Source: Streptomyces capitiformicae (GTDB lineage Bacteria; Actinomycetota; Actinomycetes; Streptomycetales; Streptomycetaceae). From it: DNA of 64,000 nt. The notes beneath the pieces are model-generated. The model saw only the letters and a list, made by a program, of their open reading frames with translations, searched no databases and was not told where the DNA came from. The stretch is taken from the NCBI RefSeq assembly GCF_002214185.1, contig NZ_CP022161.1, positions 9,989,486-10,053,485 on the forward strand. The letters are read 5' to 3'. Below are positions 8,424 through 16,619 of this stretch, piece after piece. The position numbers and the translations under genes are program-made. The first letter of the stretch is position 1. Each line of letters begins with the position of its first letter.

Positions 8424-8479
8424 CCGGGCGGGGCGACGAGGCGCATCCCCGGGACGCCCCCGGACGCGATTCCTGTCAC

Positions 8480-8513
8480 GCAGGCGGCACCCTCAGGGAG
8501 GTGTGCCGCCTGC
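8480..8513. terminator. Bidirectional hairpin terminator
   Basis: An 11-bp perfect stem GCAGGCGGCAC/GTGCCGCCTGC with a 12-base loop lies between the ends of two convergent genes (8423 and 8565). There is no T-tract, as is usual in Streptomyces. Confidence 0.65.
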
Positions 8514-8564
8514 CGCGTTCAGACGAGCCGCAGGGCCGAAGGGCCGCAGGGCCGCCGGCCCACA

Positions 8565-9056
8565 TCACCGCCGTACGATCCGGAACACCCGTATCTCCCG
8601 CTCCACCCGCGCCTGGTACGTCGAGTACGGCGGCCAGAAGCACAGCAACTCCTTCCAGGCGGCCGCCCGTTCCTCGCCCTCCAGGAGGTGGGCCGTGACC
8701 GGGATGTCCTGCCCCTTCCAGCTGATCTCGGCGTCGGGGTGGGCCAGCAGGTTCCCGGTCCAGGCGGGATGGTCCGTCCGCCCGAAGTTGGAGCCGACGA
8801 GGATCCAACTCCCGCCGCCCTCCTCGGGCATACAGGCCAGCGGCGTACGACGCGGAACCCCGCTCTTCGCGCCGGTGGCGGTCAGTACGACTCCCGGCAA
8901 CAACTGCGCGCTCAGCAGCACCCGGCCCCGCGTCACCCGATGCACCGCCCGGTCGAGCGCGGGGATGACATGCGGTGCGACCCGCGCGAACGCCGGCGCG
9001 GAGGACACCTTCTGCACCCAGCGCACACCCATGCCCCGCGCACTCCTCGAAGCCAT
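8565..9056 (-). CDS. Deazaflavin-dependent nitroreductase family protein (DDN/DUF385)
   Basis: 163 residues with the split-barrel features of the F420-dependent Ddn family: LTATGAKSGVPRRTPL, then WILVGSNFGRTDHPAW and a conserved N-L-x-A-H-P-D/x-A. Members use F420H2 to reduce small molecules or act as quinone reductases. Its ATG overlaps the stop of the acyl-CoA dehydrogenase gene (TGA/ATG sharing one base), so the two are translationally coupled and probably serve the same pathway. Confidence 0.9.
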   Translation of the reverse strand: MASRSARGMGVRWVQKVSSAPAFARVAPHVIPALDRAVHRVTRGRVLLSAQLLPGVVLTATGAKSGVPRRTPLACMPEEGGGSWILVGSNFGRTDHPAWTGNLLAHPDAEISWKGQDIPVTAHLLEGEERAAAWKELLCFWPPYSTYQARVEREIRVFRIVRR

Positions 9057-10360
9057 CAGCCCCGCACCTCCTCGCGATCGCCGGACCCGGAATCGTACTC
9101 GTACTCGGACGCGGACTCGGACTCGGACTCGGACGCGGACTCGGACGCGGACTCGGACGCGGACTCGAAGACCCCCGCTACGTCGGCCGCCCGCCCGCGC
9201 AGCCGATGCACCGGCCCGAACAGCAGCTCGTCCCCCGCCGCCCGCTTGAAGTACAGCTGGGCCTCGTGTTCCCAGGTGAACCCGATCCCGCCGTGCAGCT
9301 GAACACCCTCCCCGGCGGCGATCCGCAACGCTTCCAGGGCCTGGGCGAGCGCCAGCCCGCCGACCCGCTCCCGCTTGCCGTCGCCGGCCGCCGCCCAGGC
9401 CGCGTAGTACGCCGCGGAGCGGGCCGCCTGGACCTGTACGTACACATCCGCGAGCCGGTGCTTCACCGCCTGGAACGATCCGATCGGCCGCCCGAACTGC
9501 TCCCGCTGCCGCACATACGCGACCGTCCGCTCCAGCGCCCGGTCGGCGGCCCCCACGGCCTCGGCGGCCAGCACGGCGGCGGCCCCCTCGCCCACTCCGG
9601 AGAGGGCCTCCAACACCTCGCCCCCGCCACCGTCGTCGATGCCCAGCAACTCCCCTTCCACATCCCGGAGTTCGAGCCGAGCCTGCGACCGCGTCTCGTC
9701 GAGCGAGGTCTGCCGCGCCCGCACCAGCCCCGGCGCCGCCGCCGGGCCCCGCACCACGAACAACAACGTCCGCGACCGAGCGAAGCCCCCGGCATGCGCG
9801 GCGACGACCAGCACCCCCGCACTGTGCCCGTCGAGCACCTGCCCGACCTCGCCGTACAACCGCCACCCGCCCCTGCCTCCCTCGACGCGCCGCGCCTGAA
9901 CACCCCCGGCCCGTCCGCCCCCCGCCCACTCCCCCCGGTTGTCACCGGTCAGCGCCAGCGCGACGCCGAGAGACGGCCCCGGTACGGCGAGGGCGGCGGT
10001 CAGCTCGCCGGAGGCAACGCGGGGCAGCAGCTCGGCGCGCTGGGCCTCGGTGCCGAGGGCGAGAACAAGGGGGGCCACGAGGACAGAGGTGGAGAGGAGC
10101 GGAGAAGGCGCGAGCGCCCGCCCCAACTCCTCCACCGCCAGGGCAAGTTCGGTAAGAGAGCAGCCGACACCGCCGTACGCCTCGGGAAGAGCGAGCCCCG
10201 GCAGCCCGAGCTGTTCACCGAAGGCGGCCCAGAGCGCGGCGTCGTGCCCCTCGCCCGTCCCCACGGCCGCCCGGACCTCCTCCGGACCGCACCGCTTGAG
10301 CAGCAACTCCCTGACAGTGCGCCGAATTTCCTCCTGCTCGGCGGTGAAGCGGGCGTCCAT
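9056..10360 (-). CDS. Acyl-CoA dehydrogenase
   Basis: About 434 residues with acyl-CoA dehydrogenase N-terminal, middle and C-terminal domains: EEIRRTVRELL at the start, LPEAYGGVGCSLTELA, and the C-terminal YVRQREQFGRPIGSFQAVKH and ALQLHGGIGFTWEHEAQLYFKR-type segments. It should oxidise an acyl-CoA to the enoyl-CoA using FAD. The C-terminus is extended by about 30 Ser/Glu/Ala residues coded by a 6-bp tandem repeat. ATG 10360 has a GGGGGG ribosome binding site; an upstream start at 10387 is possible. Divergent from the thiolase, with two operator-like palindromes between. Confidence 0.93.
   Translation of the reverse strand: MDARFTAEQEEIRRTVRELLLKRCGPEEVRAAVGTGEGHDAALWAAFGEQLGLPGLALPEAYGGVGCSLTELALAVEELGRALAPSPLLSTSVLVAPLVLALGTEAQRAELLPRVASGELTAALAVPGPSLGVALALTGDNRGEWAGGGRAGGVQARRVEGGRGGWRLYGEVGQVLDGHSAGVLVVAAHAGGFARSRTLLFVVRGPAAAPGLVRARQTSLDETRSQARLELRDVEGELLGIDDGGGGEVLEALSGVGEGAAAVLAAEAVGAADRALERTVAYVRQREQFGRPIGSFQAVKHRLADVYVQVQAARSAAYYAAWAAAGDGKRERVGGLALAQALEALRIAAGEGVQLHGGIGFTWEHEAQLYFKRAAGDELLFGPVHRLRGRAADVAGVFESASESASESASESESESASEYEYDSGSGDREEVRG
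9095..9175. repeat. 6-bp tandem repeat at the 3' end of the acyl-CoA dehydrogenase gene
   Basis: Thirteen or so units of CGGACT or CGGACG on the plus strand (GAGTCC/GCGTCC in the coding direction) encode an SE/SA-rich tail outside the enzyme fold. Confidence 0.8.
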
Positions 10361-10406
10361 GGGCAGGCCCCCCAGCTGGTTCCTCATCCCATCTGCTTAC
10401 TCACAT

Positions 10407-10421
10407 CTGACGGCTCGTCAT
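10407..10421. promoter_or_regulatory. TetR-type operator upstream of the acyl-CoA dehydrogenase
   Basis: TGACGGCTCGTCA (10408-10420) is a 13-bp palindrome matching CTGACGGNNCGTCAG except at the last outer base. It lies 47 bases before ATG 10360 of the minus-strand operon. Confidence 0.7.
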
Positions 10422-10457
10422 ATTAGGCCGGGCACCCCCGGATGCACAGCCCCTTAC

Positions 10458-10472
10458 CTGATGTACCGTCAG
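10458..10472. promoter_or_regulatory. TetR-type operator upstream of the thiolase
   Basis: CTGATGTACCGTCAG keeps the right half-site CGTCAG and one-base-changed left half CTGATG. It ends four bases before ATG 10477, so it must overlap the promoter core of the plus-strand gene. Confidence 0.6.
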
Positions 10473-10476
10473 ATTC

Positions 10477-11913
10477 ATGGCTTCCTCGGCTTCCCCGGCT
10501 TCTTCGGCGGCCTCCTCGGCTTCCCCGGCTTCCCCGGCTTCCCCGGCTTCCTCGGCGGCCTCCTCGGCTTCCTCGGCTTCCTCGGCTTCCTCGGCTTCCC
10601 CGGCTTCCCCGGCTTCCCCGGCTTCCCCGGCTTCCCCGGCTTCCCCGGCGGCCTCCTCGGCTTCCTCGGCTTCCTCGGCTTCCCCGGCTTCCCCGGCTTC
10701 CTCGGCTTCCATGGCTTCTGTGACCGACCGCGGACCACGGCAGCACCGCCGCAGGAAGGTCGCGATCGTGGGCGTGGCCCTCTCCGACTGCGGTCGTGTG
10801 AACGACGCGACCACCCCGTACGCCCTCCACGCCCAGGCCGCCCGCCGGGCCCTGGCGGACGCGGGCCTGGAGCACACGGCCATCGACGGCCTCGCCTCCG
10901 CAGGCCTCGGCACGCTGGCCCCCGTGGAGGTGGCCGAGTACCTGGGCCTGCGGCCGACCTGGGTGGACTCGACCTCCGTCGGCGGCTCGACCTGGGAGGT
11001 CATGGCGGCCCACGCGGCGGACGCGATCGCCGCCGGCCACGCGAACGTCGTCCTTCTCGTCTACGGCTCAACGGCCCGCGCCGACATCAAGGCGGGCCGC
11101 CGCACCGGCAACCTCTCCTTCGGCGCCCGCGGCCCCCTCCAGTTCGAGGTCCCCTACGGCCACACCCTGATCGCCAAGTACGCGATGGCGGCCCGCCGCC
11201 ACATGCACGAGTACGGCACGACGCTGGAACAGCTGGCCTCGGTGGCCGTCCAGGCCCGCGCGAACGCGGCGGCGAACCCCGAGGCAATGTTCCGCACCCC
11301 GATCACCGTCGACGACGTCCTCTCCTCGCCTCCCATCGCCGACCCCTTCACCAAGCTCCACTGCTGCCTACGCTCCGACGGCGGCGCGGCGGTCCTCCTG
11401 GCGGCCGAGGAGTACGTACGCGACTGCCGCCCCACGGCTCCGGTCTGGATCCTCGGTACCGGGGAGCACGTCTCCCACACCACCATGTCCGAGTGGCCCG
11501 ACTTCACCACCTCCCCCGCGGCCATCAGCGGCCGCCTCGCCTTCGAACGCGCAGGCGTCCACCCCTCCGAGATCGACTTCGCCGAGATCTACGACGCCTT
11601 CACCTACATGACCCTGGTGACCCTGGAGGACCTCGGCTTCTGCGCGAAGGGCGAGGGCGGCGCCTTCATGGAGAAAAACCGCCTGACCCTGACCGGGGAT
11701 CTGCCGGTGAACACGGACGGGGGCGGGCTGTCGGCCCAACACCCGGGCATGCGCGGCCTCTTCCTCCTCGTCGAGGCCGTACGGCAACTACGCGGCGAGG
11801 CGGGCGAACGCCAGGTCCGGGCCGCCGACGGCCATCTGCCCCGGCTGGCGGTGGCGTCCGGGACGGGCGGGTGGTTCTGCTCTTCGGGGACGGTGGTGCT
11901 GGGGCGTGGGTGA
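10477..11913 (+). CDS. SCP-x/lipid-transfer-type thiolase (acetyl-CoA acetyltransferase-like)
   Basis: The conserved part starts near residue 90 ([14 protein letters not shown]) and has the thiolase-like fold of sterol-carrier/Ltp proteins: [60 protein letters not shown] and a C-terminal [12 protein letters not shown]. Such proteins, with a DUF35 partner, catalyse thiolytic or retro-aldol cleavage of side-chain CoA thioesters. A DUF35 gene lies at 15311. The first 78 residues are an Ala/Ser/Pro run coded by 9-bp repeats and are foreign to the family. The true start may be ATG 10711 or GTG 10720, or the transcript may be leaderless at 10477; none has a ribosome binding site. Confidence 0.88.
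   Translation: MASSASPASSAASSASPASPASPASSAASSASSASSASSASPASPASPASPASPASPAASSASSASSASPASPASSASMASVTDRGPRQHRRRKVAIVGVALSDCGRVNDATTPYALHAQAARRALADAGLEHTAIDGLASAGLGTLAPVEVAEYLGLRPTWVDSTSVGGSTWEVMAAHAADAIAAGHANVVLLVYGSTARADIKAGRRTGNLSFGARGPLQFEVPYGHTLIAKYAMAARRHMHEYGTTLEQLASVAVQARANAAANPEAMFRTPITVDDVLSSPPIADPFTKLHCCLRSDGGAAVLLAAEEYVRDCRPTAPVWILGTGEHVSHTTMSEWPDFTTSPAAISGRLAFERAGVHPSEIDFAEIYDAFTYMTLVTLEDLGFCAKGEGGAFMEKNRLTLTGDLPVNTDGGGLSAQHPGMRGLFLLVEAVRQLRGEAGERQVRAADGHLPRLAVASGTGGWFCSSGTVVLGRG
10480..10710. repeat. 9-bp minisatellite, about 26 units
   Basis: Units of GGCTTCCTC, GGCTTCCCC or GGCGGCCTC run without interruption from just after ATG 10477 to ATG 10711. Because the unit is a multiple of three, changes in copy number keep the thiolase frame. 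Confidence 0.9.
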
Positions 11914-12019
11914 GGTTGGCTTCGGCCCCCCTTCTCCGGAATAGGACATGGGGACGGCGCGCTGAACGGAATCGGCAGACTTGACGACGTCCCCGTAGCG
12001 GTTCCCCGGAGGAAGTGAC

Positions 12020-12445
12020 ATGGCACTGTCCCGCAAGGAGCGCGAGGAGTTTCTGGCCGAGGCGCATGTGGCCGCCTTGGCGGTGGACGCCGGGGAGGGG
12101 CGGGCGCCGCTCACGGTCCCGATCTGGTACCAGTACGAACCCGGGGGCGAGGTCTGGATCATGACCGGGCTGGACACCCGCAAGAACCGGCTGATCCAGG
12201 CGGCGGGCCGCTTCTCCCTGATGATCGACCGCCTCGAACCCACCATCCGCTACGTTTCCGTCGAGGGCCCGGTCATCGACACCACCCCTGCCACCCACGA
12301 CCACCTCCGCGAGATCTCCGCCCGCTACCTCCCGCCCGAAAAAGTCGACGGCTACGTCGACTTCGCCGCGAAGAACCACGGCGAACAGGTCATCATCCGC
12401 ATGCGCCCCGAGCGGTGGGTCTCCTCCGACCTGGGCACGGTGTGA
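12020..12445 (+). CDS. Pyridoxamine 5'-phosphate oxidase-fold protein, probably F420-dependent
   Basis: 141 residues: KEREEFLAEAHVAALAV, then PLTVPIWYQYEPGGEVWIMT and TRKNRLIQAAGRFSLMID, the usual pattern of FMN/F420-binding split-barrel proteins of the FDOR-B type. Such enzymes reduce small molecules with F420H2. A very good GGAGGAAG site precedes ATG 12020. The next gene starts with GTG overlapping this stop, so they are coupled. No operator copy is seen in front, so membership of the TetR regulon is uncertain. Confidence 0.88.
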   Translation: MALSRKEREEFLAEAHVAALAVDAGEGRAPLTVPIWYQYEPGGEVWIMTGLDTRKNRLIQAAGRFSLMIDRLEPTIRYVSVEGPVIDTTPATHDHLREISARYLPPEKVDGYVDFAAKNHGEQVIIRMRPERWVSSDLGTV

Positions 12446-13020
12446 TCGAACGGGACGCCGCGATCCGGATCGTCGAGGAACAGCTGGCCCGCGAGGATCA
12501 GGAGCAACTGGCACGGGGGCTGGACCCCATCCCCGTCACCGTGACGGATGCGGAACGGCACGAGCTCGTCTGGATCGTCCGCTACCAGTCCGCAGAGTAC
12601 GTGCGCACAGGGGACCGGCACACCATGCTGATCGGCAACGGACCGTACCTGGTCGACCGCGTCGACGGTGGGCTGCACTCGGTCGGCGTGGTCTCCGCCA
12701 TGACCGGGGCCTGGGAGGACGACTACCGCGTCCGTGTCCGAGGGCAGACCGTACGCACCGCCGTGGACGACCTGCACGACGAGATCCGCGAGATCGCCGC
12801 CACGCGCGGACGGCTCCACGCCACGCGCGTGCTGCGGGCGGCCGTGCCGACACTGCGCCCCGGGGAGGCCGTCGCCTACGTGACCGCGCTGCGGGGCGGC
12901 GAGGACGTGCCCGCGCGGCTGGTCGCCCTCGCCGGCAGGGAACTCGTGCTGCCTCTCAACCCGGTTGACGCGGTACGGACCCTCCGGGAGGCGCGGGCGG
13001 AGCGGCAGGCCGAGGGATGA
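12442..13020 (+). CDS. YrhB-like domain protein
   Basis: 192 residues from GTG 12442, which overlaps the previous stop (GTGA). The N-terminal 80 residues (AIRIVEEQLARE ... ELVWIVRYQSAEYVRTGD ... LIGNGPYLVDRVDGGLH) match the YrhB/immunity-like 35-type domain seen in Streptomyces proteins. The C-terminal half is unassigned, predicted alpha/beta. Function unknown; YrhB domains have been linked to chaperone activity and to immunity roles. Coupled to the F420-type gene before it. Confidence 0.7.
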   Translation: MIERDAAIRIVEEQLAREDQEQLARGLDPIPVTVTDAERHELVWIVRYQSAEYVRTGDRHTMLIGNGPYLVDRVDGGLHSVGVVSAMTGAWEDDYRVRVRGQTVRTAVDDLHDEIREIAATRGRLHATRVLRAAVPTLRPGEAVAYVTALRGGEDVPARLVALAGRELVLPLNPVDAVRTLREARAERQAEG

Positions 13021-13030
13021 CAATCGGGGC

Positions 13031-13744
13031 ATGACTGCCGACACGCCTTCCCTCTCGCCATCCCCGGCTCCCTCCTCCCTCTCCTCCGGGTTCCTACGGT
13101 CCCTGCGGGCGCTGCGGGTGTGGGATCCGCAGGTCACCGAGTTGCCGGCCTTCGACCCGGCCGCCGCGCCCGCCGAGCCGTCGGCGCTGTTCGTCGGGTG
13201 GTTCGCGGAGGCGGTGGCGGCAGGGCAGATGGAGCCGCACACCATGTCGCTGGCCACAGCGGATGGGGAGGGACAGCCGGACGTACGTATCGTGATGTTG
13301 CACGACGTGGACGCGCGCGGCTGGCACTTCGCCTCGCACTCCGGCAGCCGGAAGGGACGACAGCTGACCGCCCGCCCGTACGCGGCGCTCGGCTTCTACT
13401 GGCCCGTGCTGGGCCGCCAGGTACGGGTGCGGGGCCGCGTGGTCATCGAGCCCGCCTCGGTCGCGCAGGCCGACCTGCACGCCCGGTCCACCGGTGCGCT
13501 GGCCGCCGCCCTCACCGGGCGGCAGAGCGAAGTCCTCTCCTCCTACGAGGAGTTGGAGCGCGCGTCGGAGGCCGCCTGGGCCCGGGCCGAGCGCGAGCCG
13601 GATGCGCCGGTGCCCTCCTGGACGGCGTACGTGGTGGAACCGGACGAGGTGGAGTTCTTCCAGGGGGACGCCCGGCGGCGGCACGTACGGCTCAACTACC
13701 GGCGGAAGGAGGATGGTTGGTCCACGGAGATGCTGTGGCCCTAG
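13031..13744 (+). CDS. Pyridoxal 5'-phosphate synthase (PdxH)-like FMN protein
   Basis: 237 residues resembling pyridoxamine/pyridoxine phosphate oxidases: MSLATADGEGQPDVRIVMLHDVDARGWHFASHSGSRKGRQL, a W/Y-P-x-x-x-R-Q-V-R-V-R-G strand, SxQSxV-like GRQSEVLSS, and C-terminal EFFQGDARRRHVRLNYRR. In PdxH these contact FMN and the phosphate of the substrate. The N-terminus is extended and Ser/Pro-rich. It is a divergent paralogue and may not use vitamin B6. It follows the YrhB gene by 10 bases. Confidence 0.85.
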   Translation: MTADTPSLSPSPAPSSLSSGFLRSLRALRVWDPQVTELPAFDPAAAPAEPSALFVGWFAEAVAAGQMEPHTMSLATADGEGQPDVRIVMLHDVDARGWHFASHSGSRKGRQLTARPYAALGFYWPVLGRQVRVRGRVVIEPASVAQADLHARSTGALAAALTGRQSEVLSSYEELERASEAAWARAEREPDAPVPSWTAYVVEPDEVEFFQGDARRRHVRLNYRRKEDGWSTEMLWP

Positions 13745-13757
13745 CTGTACTGCCCAG

Positions 13758-14612
13758 TCAGGTGACCTTCTCCCACACCGACACGTGCTTCGTGCTCTCG
13801 CTCGTGAACGGCTCCCGGTTCCAGTCCGCCCAGCGGTCGCGCAGCCGCATTCCCGCGAGCCGGGCCATGAGGTCCAGCTCGGCCGGCCAGACGTAGCGGA
13901 ACGGCAGCGACCAGTACTCCGTCCGCCCGTCGACGACCCACACGTGGTGCGAGCGCATCCCTTGCGTGGCCACGTCGTACGTGTCCAACCCCAGCCGATC
14001 GGGCCCCACGTGGTACGGCACCGCGTTCTGCCCCGGCGGCAGTCTGCGCAGGTCCGGCACGCCGACCTCGATGACGAAGCAGCCGCCGGGTACGAGGTGC
14101 GCGGCGGCGTTGCGGAAGCAGTCCACCTGGGCGTCCTGCGTGGTCAGGTTGTTGATCGTGTTGAAGACGAGGTAGGCGACGGTGAAGTCGCCGTCCACCC
14201 TGGTCGTGGCGAAATCCCCGATGGTGACGCCGATGTCCGCGCCGCCCGGCTTGGCGCGCAGCCGCTCCACCATGGCCCGCGACATGTCGATGCCGTGCAC
14301 CGGGACGCCCCGGCCGGCAAGGGGGAGGGCGATACGGCCCGTGCCGATGCCGAACTCGAGGGCGCGGGGGGTGCCGGGGCTGCCATGTTCCTCGGCGAGA
14401 CCGGCGATGAGCTCCACGGCCGGGTCGATGGCCTCGGGGCTGAACATCTCGTCGGAGGTGTCGTCGTAGTGGGCGGCGATGGCTTCACCGAAGTAGCCGT
14501 CGGGGTCGTCGACCTCGGCGTATCCGTCGTCGCCGTATCCCTGCTCGCGGTGCTCCTGTTCACGGTGCTCCTGCTCGCGGTGCTCCTGCTCGCGATATCC
14601 CGTTTCGCGCAT
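13758..14612 (-). CDS. Class I SAM-dependent methyltransferase
   Basis: 284 residues. Motif I is ALEFGIGTGRIALPLA, followed by VHGIDMSRAMVERLRAK, then a D-F-A-T-T segment and VAYLVFNTINNL (motifs II and post-II). The C-terminus (RDRWADWNREPFTS) is typical of Methyltransf_25-type enzymes of unknown substrate. The N-terminal 25 residues are a charged repeat, (HREQE)n, coded by a 15-bp repeat at 14525-14600, so the real start could be internal. Probably co-transcribed after the acetyltransferase gene 50 bases upstream. Confidence 0.88.
   Translation of the reverse strand: MRETGYREQEHREQEHREQEHREQGYGDDGYAEVDDPDGYFGEAIAAHYDDTSDEMFSPEAIDPAVELIAGLAEEHGSPGTPRALEFGIGTGRIALPLAGRGVPVHGIDMSRAMVERLRAKPGGADIGVTIGDFATTRVDGDFTVAYLVFNTINNLTTQDAQVDCFRNAAAHLVPGGCFVIEVGVPDLRRLPPGQNAVPYHVGPDRLGLDTYDVATQGMRSHHVWVVDGRTEYWSLPFRYVWPAELDLMARLAGMRLRDRWADWNREPFTSESTKHVSVWEKVT
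14525..14600. repeat. 15-bp tandem repeat at the 5' end of the methyltransferase gene
   Basis: About four copies of a CTGCTCGCGGTGCTC-like unit (plus strand) encode repeated HREQE on the minus strand. Confidence 0.75.
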
Positions 14613-14662
14613 TCTGGGACCGTACCGACGCCCCGCCGGCAGCCGCACGCGATTTTCCGCCG

Positions 14663-15286
14663 CTACTCGACCCCTCCCGGCTCCGGGTCCGGATCCGTGG
14701 CCAGCCGTGCGTGCAGGTGGGAGTCCCGGAAGGCGTCGTGCCGCCCCTGCTCGAACATCGCGTCGCGCAACGTCCCCTCGGCCGGGAACCCGCACCGCTC
14801 GGCGATACGGCAGGACACGTCGTGGCCCAGGGCGTGGTCCAGTTCGATGCGGTGGAGGCCGAGTTCGGCGAAGGCCCAGCGGGCGGCGAGGTGGAGGGAC
14901 CGGGTGGCGACGCGGCGGCCTCGGGCCTCGGGCAGCACCCAGTAGCCGACCATGGCCCTGCGCATGAACGGTTCGATGGCGCTGAACCCGACCTGCCCGA
15001 GCGTCACCCCGCTCGCCTCGTCCACGACCCGGAAGGTCGCCGTCCGCCCCTCCGCGTCGGACTCGGCCCGCTGCCGCAACGAGGCTCGAGCCCCGTCGAG
15101 CCCCTCGTCCAGCACCCATGGCGTGTTCCACCGCCGGAACTCCGGATCATCACGCCCCCGGAACCACGCGTCGACATCCGCGTCGGACTCGGGGTCCCAG
15201 GAACAGAGCCGCAGACCGTGCCCGCGCACATCGGAGCGGGGGTACGGACGGGGAACGGCGGAGGATCGATCATCAGTACGGGCCAC
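14663..15286 (-). CDS. GNAT acetyltransferase of the RimJ/RimL type
   Basis: 207 residues: a LRLCSWDPESDADVDAW start, EASGVTLGQVGF, then VGYWVLPEARGRRVATRSL (acetyl-CoA pyrophosphate loop R-G-x-x-x-A) and RIELDHALGHDVSCRIAERCGF near the end, all typical of N-terminal/aminoglycoside-like acetyltransferases. The substrate cannot be named. Lies upstream of the methyltransferase in the same direction. Confidence 0.9.
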   Translation of the reverse strand: MARTDDRSSAVPRPYPRSDVRGHGLRLCSWDPESDADVDAWFRGRDDPEFRRWNTPWVLDEGLDGARASLRQRAESDAEGRTATFRVVDEASGVTLGQVGFSAIEPFMRRAMVGYWVLPEARGRRVATRSLHLAARWAFAELGLHRIELDHALGHDVSCRIAERCGFPAEGTLRDAMFEQGRHDAFRDSHLHARLATDPDPEPGGVE

Positions 15287-15310
15287 GCGGCCATTGAAAC
15301 CCGTACGCCG

Positions 15311-15754
15311 TCACTCCCGCGCCCGAAATACCGGCACCGCGAACTCCCCCGCGTCCCGGAACACCACCTGAAGCCCCATTCCCACCCGCAGCGCCCCTTC
15401 CTCCCCCTCCACAATCTCGGTCATCATCCGCGGCCCCTCGACGAGATCGACGACCGCGGGGACGTACGGCGTCCGCTCACCGAACGGCGGCAGATCGTTC
15501 CGGTGGACGACGGACCAGGTGTAGAGCGTGGCGCGCCCGGAGGCATCCTCCCACCGCACGTCCTCGCTCCAGCAGTACGGGCAGAACTCGCGGGGATAGT
15601 GATGGGCCCGTCCGCACGCCCCGCAGCGCCGCAGAAGCAGCCGCCCGCCGGCGGCCGCGTCCCAGTACGTACGGGTGAAGCCGTCGACCTCCGGCAGATC
15701 GAACCGACCACCGCCAACACCACCGCCTACGGCGCCGCCACCGCCGCCGCCCAT
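15311..15754 (-). CDS. Zinc-ribbon/OB-fold (DUF35) acyl-CoA-associated protein
   Basis: 147 residues with a rubredoxin-like zinc ribbon (CGACGR and CPYC) followed by an OB fold (ATLYTWSVVHR, TPYVPAVVDL). DUF35 proteins bind CoA thioesters as obligate partners of SCP-x thiolases/aldolases (for example in actinobacterial steroid side-chain cleavage) or with MaoC domains. Here the thiolase at 10477 is the obvious partner although it lies in another operon. ATG 15754 overlaps the DoxX stop (ATGA), so translation is coupled. The first 15 residues are nearly all Gly. Confidence 0.9.
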   Translation of the reverse strand: MGGGGGGAVGGGVGGGRFDLPEVDGFTRTYWDAAAGGRLLLRRCGACGRAHHYPREFCPYCWSEDVRWEDASGRATLYTWSVVHRNDLPPFGERTPYVPAVVDLVEGPRMMTEIVEGEEGALRVGMGLQVVFRDAGEFAVPVFRARE

Positions 15755-16200
15755 CAGAACAGCCCCAGCCCGGCGTCGACCGACCACGACTGCCAGGACA
15801 TCCCGAACAGCCCCACCACCGAGATGAGCGCCATCATCGAGTTCTGCCCCTGCTCGGCCCAGTCGTGGATCATCAGCACGAGGTAGAGCAGGTTGAGCAA
15901 CAGCCCGCCGACCAGCGCGATCGGGGTCAGAAAGCCGAGGATCAGGCCGAGCCCGAGGGCGAGTTCCGCGTAGGCGACGACGTACGCCATCGTCTTCGGC
16001 CGTGGCTTGACCACCACGTCGAACCCGCTCCGCACCGCCTCCCACCGATGCTTCCCCGCCACATCCGCCGCCCACGCGATCCCGGCCCCCTCGAACCAGG
16101 TCTTCTTGTCCTTGTGCCGCCAACTCTCCAGCCACCACAGCCCGAGCCCGATCCGAAGGACGGCCAGCCATTCACCACCGGTGAGCCAGATCGAGTCCAT
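15754..16200 (-). CDS. DoxX-family membrane protein
   Basis: 148 residues with four predicted membrane helices (LAVLRIGLGLWWLESW; AYVVAYAELALGLGLILGF; ALVGGLLLNLLYLVLMI; SMMALISVVGLFG). DoxX/thiosulfate:quinone-type subunits sit in the membrane and are often linked to redox chemistry; the exact role is unknown. First gene of a two-gene operon with the DUF35 protein, behind a perfect operator copy at 16236. Confidence 0.88.
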   Translation of the reverse strand: MDSIWLTGGEWLAVLRIGLGLWWLESWRHKDKKTWFEGAGIAWAADVAGKHRWEAVRSGFDVVVKPRPKTMAYVVAYAELALGLGLILGFLTPIALVGGLLLNLLYLVLMIHDWAEQGQNSMMALISVVGLFGMSWQSWSVDAGLGLF

Positions 16201-16235
16201 GGACGTCGCCGCCCTTCCGCATCCGCGTGGAGTAT

Positions 16236-16250
16236 CTGACGGTACGTCAG
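16236..16250. promoter_or_regulatory. TetR-type operator, perfect copy
   Basis: CTGACGGTACGTCAG, a perfect 15-bp palindrome 36 bases before the DoxX start. It is the best copy of the locus motif. Confidence 0.8.
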
Positions 16251-16331
16251 TTCAGCGGATGGGGGGTGGATGCGCAAGAGACAAGGACCGACGGACGGAA
16301 CCTCACAGGGCAATACGCCACCTCAGGACTG

Positions 16332-16346
16332 CACCCCTAAGGGGTG
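16332..16346. other. 15-bp palindrome in the DoxX/monooxygenase gap
   Basis: CACCCCTAAGGGGTG stands alone in the 419-bp gap between the divergent DoxX and monooxygenase genes. It differs from the TetR motif and could be another operator or a small hairpin. I see no gene in the remainder of this gap (16251-16619). Confidence 0.4.
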
Positions 16347-16619
16347 TAGTGCTTACCAAGGCCCGGGCCTGTCCGCCGAGGACGTGAGCTCGTGGCGTCC
16401 TGCCGCTCCCCGACGAGGACGACCGCGTAAGGGGGCTTGGCCGAGCCGTGGCGACTACGGCTGACCTCGCACCGTCACCACGTACGTCATCGCCTTCCCA
16501 CACTCCGGGAGACCTACGCCACAGACCCCACCCACCCCTCCTACAGCCGTGATGAATCCGCAACCAATTCCGGTCTTGACCGAGACCCATCAAGTGAGGG
16601 CGCGAATACCCTCGGGCAC

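Noticed and set aside
10480..10710. CRISPR-like array
   Set aside because: Units are contiguous 9-mers without spacers; this is a minisatellite.
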